DNA from: Promethearchaeota archaeon
GTDB taxonomy: Archaea > Asgardarchaeota > Lokiarchaeia > Sigynarchaeales > SOKP01
Length of the DNA: 6,454 nucleotides
Assembly: GCA_016839635.1 (NCBI GenBank)
Contig: JAEOTV010000038.1
Coordinates: forward strand, 1-6,454
Direction of reading: 5' to 3'
The notes under the pieces are model-generated. The model saw only the letters and a list, made by a program, of their open reading frames with translations, searched no databases and was not told where the DNA came from. Both the position numbers and the translations under genes were made by a program. Shown here one piece after another: positions 1 through 5,249 of the stretch. Numbering within the stretch: the stretch's first letter is position 1; each line of letters opens with the position of its first letter.

Positions 1-691
1 TAGGAAAAAAACTCTCAGAAAGTACAATGAAGGCATCTTCCCCTTCATCTATTATTACTGCACTTCCAAAAATTTGGTCTCTCCATCTTATTTCACAAAG
101 TGCATCATACTTTTTAATTAAGGAAAGAAACTTTTTATCCTCTAATGCTTCAGCTTCGACAAGGAGACGTAAGTCAGTAACTCCCCGTGCTCTAGCTTTT
201 TTTATATCTTCATAAAATACTTCCAGAAATTCATATTTAGTGGAAACAAGATAAATTGATGTTCTTGCTAAATTGATCAATGATAAAGCTTTATTAACAC
301 ACACATCCCTTCCACGATGAATATATAAGGCAATTTTTATGGGAGTATCATGAGATTGATATATTGGTGTTAAAGTATGAATTATTTTATTAGAATGTTC
401 ATCAAAACTGGTAGTATATTGTTTCTTAGCTATAATTAAAGCTTCATCTGGTGATTTAGCAAAATAGCGGGAAGGACGGCTTTCTTCCTCCTTTATTATC
501 CATAATTTATCTTTTTCTAATTGAGTAAGGATATTGTAAATACGTGAGTAGGGTACTCCTGAAGCCTCAGAAAGTTCCCTTGCATCCATTGGTCCTTTAC
601 TTATCAATGTGAGATATATAGAAATCTCATAATCAGTAAGACCTATAGATTTTAGTGATACCTTTACATTATCTGGAATTTCACTTGACAT
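1..691 (-). CDS. TrmB-family transcriptional regulator, C-terminus cut by window edge
   Basis: The reverse strand is open from an ATG at 691-689 to the left edge, giving 230 residues with no stop, so the gene is partial. Residues about 15-70 form a winged helix-turn-helix of TrmB type: a LGLT-like opening (SIGLTDYEISIYLTLISKGP, 15-34), a recognition region with SEASGVPYSRIYNILTQLEK (41-60), then the wing with RPSRYFAK. Residues 118-230 resemble the PLD-like effector domain of this family: IHRGRDV, a helix, an IYLVS strand, a helix ending ARARGV, LRLLVE, and a late FGSAVIIDEGEDAFIVLSE segment. TrmB proteins typically bind promoters and respond to sugars or other small molecules; this ligand cannot be told from sequence. 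Short TrmB proteins are often about 250 residues, so only a little is probably missing. The gene is divergent from the Lrp-type gene across a 477-base gap. Family call sure; target genes unknown. Confidence 0.9.
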   Translation of the reverse strand, partial: MSSEIPDNVKVSLKSIGLTDYEISIYLTLISKGPMDARELSEASGVPYSRIYNILTQLEKDKLWIIKEEESRPSRYFAKSPDEALIIAKKQYTTSFDEHSNKIIHTLTPIYQSHDTPIKIALYIHRGRDVCVNKALSLINLARTSIYLVSTKYEFLEVFYEDIKKARARGVTDLRLLVEAEALEDKKFLSLIKKYDALCEIRWRDQIFGSAVIIDEGEDAFIVLSESFFP

Positions 692-705
692 TTTTTTCCC
701 TTCTT

Positions 706-726
706 TAATATAATAAAGCGCTTATA
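706..726 (-). promoter_or_regulatory. Probable promoter of the TrmB-type gene, with an AAGCGCTT palindrome
   Basis: Read on the minus strand, a TTTATTATATTA element (717-706) lies about 20 bases upstream of the ATG, and a second possible TATA (CTATAAGC, 726-719) lies about 30 bases upstream. Either would give a leaderless or very short-leader transcript. The perfect 8-base palindrome AAGCGCTT (716-723) overlaps both and stands out as GC-containing in a very AT-rich spacer. It could be an operator for autoregulation, but that is inference. Confidence 0.4.
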
Positions 727-1078
727 GATGATACAAGTTATTATTATTAATATTAATACTAATCTAATATTATTTTTCTTTTATGTTAATCTTTATAATC
801 CAAAACTTAAGTCTCATAAAACTGTGAAATCTAAAATAGAAAGTGTCTTTGAACTGCATGCATAAAGGTTTTGTATAAGAATTAAATAAAAATGCATTAG
901 AAAGGTGTTAGGGCTTAAAATCAAGAGAATATGTAAATTAAAGTCTACTAAATTGGTGAAAAAATAAAAAAGTTATTAGAGTATTAATAGATTGATAAAT
1001 TTTAATATGATTTTTTAGACACAAACCCATAATATTATATACAAAATTATGCAGAAAAAGAATAAAATTGAAGTTTTG

Positions 1079-1116
1079 ATAAAAAATAATTTAATAAATT
1101 ACTCATCATTTTTTAT
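1079..1116. repeat. AT-only inverted repeat upstream of the Lrp-type gene
   Basis: ATAAAAAAT at 1079-1087 is matched by its exact reverse complement ATTTTTTAT at 1108-1116, with a 20-base spacer, ending about 50 bases before the Lrp-type start codon. Lrp/AsnC regulators often bind AT-rich inverted repeats in their own promoters, so an autoregulatory site is possible. In DNA this AT-rich a 9-base match can easily arise by chance. Confidence 0.25.
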
Positions 1117-1136
1117 AATTAAGTAAAGTTGTTTTT

Positions 1137-1152
1137 AAAAAAGTATATAAAA
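1137..1152 (+). promoter_or_regulatory. TATA box and BRE-like element of the Lrp-type gene
   Basis: TATATAAAA at 1144-1152 is a good archaeal TATA box, preceded by an A-run ending in G (1137-1143) that could act as a BRE. The box centre is about 21 bases from the ATG at 1169, so transcription should start at or very near the start codon and give a leaderless or nearly leaderless message. A GTGAT at 1161-1165 could pair weakly with the 3' end of 16S rRNA if transcription began further upstream. Confidence 0.6.
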
Positions 1153-1168
1153 TTCAAATTGTGATTTT

Positions 1169-1588
1169 ATGGATATTGTCGATTTAAAAATATTAGAATT
1201 ATTAAAAGATGATAGTAGAATGTCTTTTAATGACATCTCCCAAAATGTGGGTAAAACTGAGGCTACTGTAAGAAGAAGAGTGAAAAAATTAAAAGAAGAT
1301 GGAATTATAAAAAGATTTACAATTGAGTATAATGTTGATAATAAACCTCGTACAAGAGCTACTGTAAAAGTTGAACCTGATTTCAAAGAAATTAAACGAA
1401 TACTAAAAGAGTTATTAGAAATTGAAGAAATAACGGATATTTGGAGACTTTCAGGAGATTGTGGATTATTTATGAGAGTTGAAATTGCCTCAATTGAAAA
1501 TTTTAATCCATTAATTGAAGAAAAAATATCTCAGATAAAGGGTATAAAAATAATAGAGACATGTTTTATTACCGATATAATTAAATAG
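1169..1588 (+). CDS. Lrp/AsnC-family transcriptional regulator
   Basis: This 139-residue protein has the usual two-part Lrp/AsnC layout. Residues 1-50 form the helix-turn-helix: MDIVDLKILELLKDDSRMS opens the domain, followed by FNDISQNVGKTEATVRRRVKKL and the short wing DGIIKRFTI. Residues about 64-139 form the RAM effector and oligomerisation domain: strand TRATVKVEP, helix FKEIKRILKELLEI, strands ITDIWRLSGDCGLFMRVEI, then a helix and the last strand TCFITDI. These proteins form dimers or octamers and control amino-acid or general metabolism, often with autoregulation. The loop usually read as GDYD or GEYD is GDCG here (residues 96-99), so the final acidic residue is missing, which may alter ligand response. 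The ATG lies about 21 bases after a TATA box centre. It is a lone gene, convergent with the downstream gene. Family call firm; target and ligand unknown. Confidence 0.92.
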   Translation: MDIVDLKILELLKDDSRMSFNDISQNVGKTEATVRRRVKKLKEDGIIKRFTIEYNVDNKPRTRATVKVEPDFKEIKRILKELLEIEEITDIWRLSGDCGLFMRVEIASIENFNPLIEEKISQIKGIKIIETCFITDIIK

Positions 1589-1598
1589 ATTTTTGGTC

Positions 1599-1622
1599 AA
1601 TTTTTTCTTTATTCTTTTATTA
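1599..1622 (+). terminator. T-rich terminator of the Lrp-type gene
   Basis: Beginning 10 bases after the TAG stop, the plus strand is dominated by T-runs (TTTTTTCTTTATTCTTTTATT). Archaeal transcription commonly ends at such oligo-T tracts without needing a hairpin. Confidence 0.55.
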
Positions 1623-1628
1623 AATGAT

Positions 1629-1648
1629 ATTCAGTTTGGTAGCTGAAT
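1629..1648. repeat. Short hairpin in the convergent spacer
   Basis: ATTCAG (1629-1634) and CTGAAT (1643-1648) pair perfectly around an 8-base loop. The hairpin lies between the two convergent genes, about 27 bases beyond the stop of the minus-strand gene, and could help end or stabilise that transcript. The stem is only 6 pairs and has no strong T-run next to it on the minus strand, so the function is uncertain. Confidence 0.3.
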
Positions 1649-1674
1649 TGAAACAATATAAGCTCCTATAGATA

Positions 1675-3057
1675 TTATTTTTCTAAAAGTTTATCTATTG
1701 TATCCATCCTTTTTTTGGTTTTCTTAAGGTCTTTTTGGAGCTTCTTTGAACGTTTTACATATTCATCATCATTTAATTTACCAGATGAGTGTTTCTTATC
1801 AACAAATTTTAACAAATCTTGGACGGAACTAAGTTTTGTTTTTAAACCTTCCTTTTCATCTTTGAGTTCATTTTTAGACTTTGATTTGGTTTTCAGTTTA
1901 GGTGGAGGACTTAATTCATCATCATCTTTTTGTAAAATCTCTGGTTTTGGTGGAAGAGCTGTCAAAGTTGGGTCTTCTTCAAGGAAAATATCATCAATAT
2001 CTTGTTTTTTAGGTTTTTCAGGAACCTTAGTAAATTGCGCTTCAGATAAGTCATCTAAATTATTTTTTTGAGATGATTCGGAAGCAAGAATTGTATCTGA
2101 ATCATTTAATTCAAAGATTTCATCATCAGAACCTATAGTTTTTTCTACTAGTTTATCAATTGTAGATTTAACAGTATTAATCTGATTTTGAAATATTTTT
2201 AGTAATTCTATCAATTCACTTTTTTTTGAAATTTTCATTGAAAAATCAATATCTATTGATCTTTTCTCTGTTGGAACTTGAGAAATTGAACTATCTTGTG
2301 CTTCTGTTGGTTCCTGTGAAATTGCAGAAGGTTGAGGAATAGGAGCAGGTACCTCCTTATTTACCCTTAATTCCATCCTAAAATCAGAAATGAGCCATTT
2401 AAAGATATTTGATGCAAATTGGGGATTATCATTACATTGGAAACCACCTCCAACTTTATCTCTAAATATTTCATAGCTTCCAATACAGCATACTCTTCCA
2501 TTTTCTTGTTCTGAAACACAGACAAGAGGACAGGAAAAAGGTTCAGACGTTTCATTTGAATCTGCAATTGAAAATGCCCCACTCCCAATCACTGATAGAG
2601 AAGATCCTGATCTATAGCATATTGTACCAATATCAGCTGTTATTGGATGAGGTATGTTAAAAGCTGAAACTAAAGGAATATTTTCAACCCCTAAGTTAAT
2701 TCTCTCATCTAAAACTTGATCATTTTCAAAAGCAATCCCAAATTGTTCTGAAATTTCAGATAAATTGCTTCCACGGCCCCTATCACCACCTGCGTGAGAT
2801 AATAATAGTAATCCTCCTCCTGAATTTTTAACCCAATTGACAATAGCATTAATTTCAAAAGAAGAAATTCTAGCAAAATCAGGACATACAAAGACAAGTA
2901 TATCATAAGGCATTAAAGATTCTTCTGTAATTGGTACTTCTAAATAATTATAACATATATAATCATTTGAATTTAAATAATCTCTGAGGTCAGTGAGATT
3001 TTCATCAATTCTCCCCCTTGGTTTGTGAGAAACATCAAAAGCAATATGATATGGCAT
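1675..3057 (-). CDS. GIFT-domain (IFT52/GldG-like) protein with C-terminal coiled coils
   Basis: This protein has 460 residues. Residues about 4-228 match the layout of the GIFT domain found in eukaryotic IFT52 and bacterial GldG: strand YHIAFDVSHKPRGRI, helix NLTDLRDYLNS, ITEESL then strand YDILVFVCPD, helix SSFEINAIVNWVKNSG, the glycine turn and strand GGLLLLSHAGGDRG, NLSEISEQFGIAFENDQVL, later SSLSVIGSG, and ENGRVCCIGSYEIF before a final helix FASNIFKWLIS. Human IFT52, as I remember it, has the same order of segments. No P-loop, signal peptide or membrane span is visible. Residues 235-265 are a proline/glutamine-rich linker with a near repeat (ISQEPTE, ISQVPTE). Residues 277-307 look like a coiled coil, 308-395 are acidic, proline-containing and probably disordered, and 396-460 form a lysine-rich helical hairpin (LLKFVDKKHSSGKLNDDEYV). 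It is likely a cytoplasmic binding or scaffold protein. Its start fits a TATA box 24 bases upstream. Domain call fairly firm, role unknown. Confidence 0.75.
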   Translation of the reverse strand: MPYHIAFDVSHKPRGRIDENLTDLRDYLNSNDYICYNYLEVPITEESLMPYDILVFVCPDFARISSFEINAIVNWVKNSGGGLLLLSHAGGDRGRGSNLSEISEQFGIAFENDQVLDERINLGVENIPLVSAFNIPHPITADIGTICYRSGSSLSVIGSGAFSIADSNETSEPFSCPLVCVSEQENGRVCCIGSYEIFRDKVGGGFQCNDNPQFASNIFKWLISDFRMELRVNKEVPAPIPQPSAISQEPTEAQDSSISQVPTEKRSIDIDFSMKISKKSELIELLKIFQNQINTVKSTIDKLVEKTIGSDDEIFELNDSDTILASESSQKNNLDDLSEAQFTKVPEKPKKQDIDDIFLEEDPTLTALPPKPEILQKDDDELSPPPKLKTKSKSKNELKDEKEGLKTKLSSVQDLLKFVDKKHSSGKLNDDEYVKRSKKLQKDLKKTKKRMDTIDKLLEK

Positions 3058-3076
3058 AGTTAATCATTAAAAGTGT

Positions 3077-3090
3077 ATTATATTAATTTT
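3077..3090 (-). promoter_or_regulatory. TATA box of the GIFT-domain gene
   Basis: On the minus strand TTAATATAAT (3086-3077) follows an A-rich stretch (AAAA, 3090-3087) and is centred about 24 bases upstream of the ATG at 3057. At this spacing transcription would begin at the start codon, giving a leaderless message. No Shine-Dalgarno sequence is seen before the ATG, which agrees. This suggests the gene is transcribed separately from the nucleotidyltransferase 160 bases upstream. Confidence 0.55.
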
Positions 3091-3200
3091 AAGTTATTCA
3101 ATTTCTTGTAGTTATTATGTAGTATTTTAATATTTCTATAATTAATATTTAACTATAATATATAGAAGTTATAACCCAGTTTTATCAAGTTTTAAGAATT

Positions 3201-3215
3201 ATCTTTATAAAAATA
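3201..3215 (-). terminator. Possible T-rich terminator after the nucleotidyltransferase gene
   Basis: Just after the TAG stop the minus strand reads ATTATTTTTATAAAG (3215-3201), a short U-rich tract of the kind that ends archaeal transcripts. It is weak (five T in a row), so some read-through into the GIFT-domain gene is possible. Confidence 0.3.
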
Positions 3216-3217
3216 AT

Positions 3218-4312
3218 CTAATAAACACTTTTATCTCCAATTATTAAATTATCCTTACTGATATTCTCAACATGTACATTACTTCCAATAATCGAATTTT
3301 TCGATATTAAATTAGTTAAGTGAACACTTTCCTCAATAACACAATTTTCTAAAATGCAGTTCTCAACGAATGAGTTATCACCTATGGAAATATATGGTCC
3401 GATTACAGAATTAATTATTTTTGTATTTTTACCGATATGGATAGGATTTTTTAAAAAAGATCGTTCAATAGTAATGTTTAGGCTCTGCTCTTCAACTCTT
3501 ATGGAGTTTTGTTCTAATAGATATCTATTTCCTCTTAATAGTTCAGAGGGACGCCCAAAATCTAAAATCCCTTGCTTTAATTCCACAGCGGCTATTTTAT
3601 ATCCTTGATCCACCAAATCTTGTAAACTTTCGGTCATATAAACTTCTTTTGAATCTTCAGTCCTTTGATCTAAATATTTTTTGATATTTTTGAATAGTGC
3701 ACAAGTTGCGCTATTAGAAAAGGCGTATGGTCCTGCAATAACTAGATCAGACACAAAATCTTTTGGTTTTTCAATTAATTGTTTTATTAAATTATTTTCA
3801 TCGATATCTACTACACCATAAGAACTTGCGTCTTCTTTAGGTACTTTCATAACTGTTATTATTCCATCCACATCAGATTCCCAGTATTTATATAGTAAAT
3901 ATGAAAACTCATCAATTGGAATCATGTCGCTTAAGAAAATAAGAGATCCTTCTCTTTTATCTTCCTCTATATTTTTTGATTTTGATTCTGGGAATCTTGA
4001 ATGTGCTAAATAGACGGCTTCTCCTAGACCCCAGTAGTAAGGATTACCTTCTTTATATCCTCTTGGGATTTGTTCAATAAAAGTTAGTTTAAATTTATCG
4101 CTATAATAGTCTTTTATATAGTCAATTATTTGTTGCTTCTTATAACCTACAATTAGAATTAATTCAGTATCAGAATCAAATGTATTACTGAATTTAAAAA
4201 GAATATGATCTAGAACCGTCTTTCCAGCTACTTTCAAGAATGCTTTTGGCTTACTTAAAGTAAAAGGTCTTAGTCTTGACCCGATTCCAGCAATAGGCCC
4301 AATAATTTTCAT
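3218..4312 (-). CDS. Sugar-phosphate nucleotidyltransferase with C-terminal left-handed beta-helix
   Basis: The 364 residues have two parts. Residues 1-260 are the Rossmann-like nucleotidyltransferase domain: the nucleotide-binding signature AGIGSRLRPFT (8-18) with KPK (21-23), VGYKKQQI (55-62), a likely metal-binding Asp in LSDM (127-130), YGVVDI (165-170), EKP (181-183), AGPYAF (193-198) and the late DFGRP motif (251-255). Residues about 285-364 have hexapeptide-type repeats with many I/V/N/S positions (IHIGKN, VIGPYISIGDN), the left-handed beta-helix seen in long RmlA-like and GlmU-like enzymes. Such enzymes join a sugar 1-phosphate to an NTP, giving NDP-sugar and pyrophosphate. The sugar and base cannot be read from the motifs. 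No acetyltransferase function is evident, so the helix may serve assembly or regulation. A hydrophilic insert lies at about 109-123. The gene starts 21 bases after the GTPase gene, so the two are probably co-transcribed. No clear Shine-Dalgarno sequence precedes the ATG. Confidence 0.85.
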   Translation of the reverse strand: MKIIGPIAGIGSRLRPFTLSKPKAFLKVAGKTVLDHILFKFSNTFDSDTELILIVGYKKQQIIDYIKDYYSDKFKLTFIEQIPRGYKEGNPYYWGLGEAVYLAHSRFPESKSKNIEEDKREGSLIFLSDMIPIDEFSYLLYKYWESDVDGIITVMKVPKEDASSYGVVDIDENNLIKQLIEKPKDFVSDLVIAGPYAFSNSATCALFKNIKKYLDQRTEDSKEVYMTESLQDLVDQGYKIAAVELKQGILDFGRPSELLRGNRYLLEQNSIRVEEQSLNITIERSFLKNPIHIGKNTKIINSVIGPYISIGDNSFVENCILENCVIEESVHLTNLISKNSIIGSNVHVENISKDNLIIGDKSVY

Positions 4313-4333
4313 TTTATGTAATGATTGATTATT

Positions 4334-5104
4334 TTAATAGAATTTAGATTTATCTGAATCGAATATTCTTTGTAAATATCCAAACAACAGATCTAAACCT
4401 TTCTCTTCCTTACTTGAGCAAGGTATTAATTCTGAGGTTGACCCTAATTGAATGAATACATCTGAAATTAACATCGATAATTCTCTAATTAAACCCTTCT
4501 CTCGTTCGTTTGTGGAGTCCTCTAGAGCTTGAAAATCTTGGCTCCAATTAACGATCATCTCTATTTGATCCTCATCTAATAAATCAACTTTAGAGAGTAC
4601 ATTCACCTGGGAAATATTTTGAAAACGAAATTGAACAGAAGCTGCGAGTAATAATGTAGAAATAAAGCCATTTGGTCTGAGTACAAAATTTGAATCAAAA
4701 AGAAAGGTAACTGCTCTTTGAATAGACCCAAATCCCAAAGTACTAGCTATTAATGGGCCCGTTTCTCTAAAAGCAAATAGTTCTAATTGTCCTGCCGTAT
4801 CAACAAATATCCAATCAGGATTATATTCATCAATTTCATCTTTCAAGTCATCAAGATAATTCACCATTAAATCAGAGGCTAAAATAATTGCACCATTTGG
4901 TCCTAAACCATATTGTTCCATAACCTCCCCTAGTACAATATAATCTCTTATATCAATATCGGGTTGGTAAGGCATTACTCTTACACCTGGATCTAAATTT
5001 AATGTTATAGCAGAGATTTCTGGATCTCTATTCGCTACATAATCCCTGATGTCTCCAGTAAGAGTGCTTTTTCCACTTCCAGCAGTACCAATAAAATAAT
5101 TCAA
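4334..5104 (-). CDS. GPN-loop GTPase
   Basis: These 256 residues fit the archaeal GPN-loop GTPase family, whose best known member is Pyrococcus abyssi PAB0955. The P-loop is GTAGSGKST (6-14), followed by NLDPG (36-40) and the PYQPDIDIRDY segment (45-55). The family-defining Gly-Pro-Asn is in YGLGPNGAI (68-70), switch/G3 is DTAGQ (102-106), the base-recognition motif is SKVD (171-174), where many homologues have NKVD, and a CSSKE segment (229-233) is the likely G5. The enzymes are homodimers that place the GPN loop in the partner's active site and hydrolyse GTP in the cytoplasm. Eukaryotic Gpn1-3 take part in RNA polymerase II assembly, but the archaeal role is not settled. The start given is TTG at 5104-5102, which puts the P-loop at the family's usual distance from the N-terminus. 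No ATG or GTG is available upstream in frame. An ATT at 5110-5108 is an alternative. First gene of a likely two-gene operon. Confidence 0.92.
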   Translation of the reverse strand: MNYFIGTAGSGKSTLTGDIRDYVANRDPEISAITLNLDPGVRVMPYQPDIDIRDYIVLGEVMEQYGLGPNGAIILASDLMVNYLDDLKDEIDEYNPDWIFVDTAGQLELFAFRETGPLIASTLGFGSIQRAVTFLFDSNFVLRPNGFISTLLLAASVQFRFQNISQVNVLSKVDLLDEDQIEMIVNWSQDFQALEDSTNEREKGLIRELSMLISDVFIQLGSTSELIPCSSKEEKGLDLLFGYLQRIFDSDKSKFY

Positions 5105-5118
5105 TAAAATTTCAATTA

Positions 5119-5123
5119 ACCTC
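5119..5123 (-). promoter_or_regulatory. Shine-Dalgarno-like GAGGT before the GPN gene
   Basis: GAGGT on the minus strand (5123-5119) is the clearest ribosome-binding motif in the window. It is 14 bases from the TTG start chosen here but 8 bases from the in-frame ATT at 5110-5108, so it bears on which rare start codon is used. Confidence 0.4.
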
Positions 5124-5154
5124 GATTTAATTATGATTTTGATATTTGATTATT

Positions 5155-5164
5155 GTTTATAGTA
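5155..5164 (-). promoter_or_regulatory. Possible TATA box of the GPN-nucleotidyltransferase operon
   Basis: TACTATAAAC on the minus strand (5164-5155) would place the transcript start near 5134. That leaves a leader of about 25-30 bases containing the GAGGT motif, unlike the leaderless arrangement of other genes here. Other AT-rich matches occur nearby, so the exact box is uncertain. Confidence 0.35.
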
Positions 5165-5249
5165 AATGATTTCTCATAAAATAAAGGGTTTTTTCTCGAA
5201 TAGATTTGATAATAAATATAATTTTTGTGATTAAATAAAATTTTATGAA

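Larger units (their letters stand above)
692..1168. other. Divergent intergenic region, no gene seen
   Basis: These 477 bases separate two divergently transcribed regulator genes. I find no open frame of useful length, no tRNA, no rRNA and no convincing box C/D or riboswitch pattern. The region is extremely AT-rich. It holds the TrmB-gene promoter at its left end, the Lrp-gene TATA box at its right end, and some AT-only palindromes and inverted repeats whose meaning is doubtful. Its length leaves room for a small RNA that I cannot recognise. Confidence 0.6.

Noticed and set aside
27..215. Plus-strand open frame of 62 codons
   Set aside because: It lies antisense to the TrmB-type gene, whose protein has clear family motifs across the same bases.
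748..772. Two copies of TAATATTA 17 bases apart
   Set aside because: They are pure A/T palindromes in a very AT-rich spacer, easily due to chance.
855..897. TGCATGCA palindrome and a second ATGCAT in the divergent spacer
   Set aside because: They are short, with no flanking pairing and no link to a promoter or gene.
1135..1386. Minus-strand open frame of 83 codons
   Set aside because: It overlaps the helix-turn-helix part of the Lrp-type gene on the opposite strand, and the Lrp reading is unmistakable.
1715..2071. Plus-strand open frame of 118 codons
   Set aside because: It is the mirror of the lysine/serine-rich C-terminal half of the GIFT-domain protein. Its phenylalanine/serine-rich translation is what reversed Lys/Asp/Glu codons give, and it has no promoter or homology signs.
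2367..2906. Two minus-strand frames of 73 and 65 codons inside the GIFT gene
   Set aside because: They are out-of-frame shadows of a coding region whose main frame makes a recognisable domain.
1675..3057. Evidence for a cilium or complete intraflagellar-transport system
   Set aside because: Only a GIFT-like domain is seen. No other IFT, motor or BBSome-like protein is in the window, and the domain also occurs in bacterial transport proteins.
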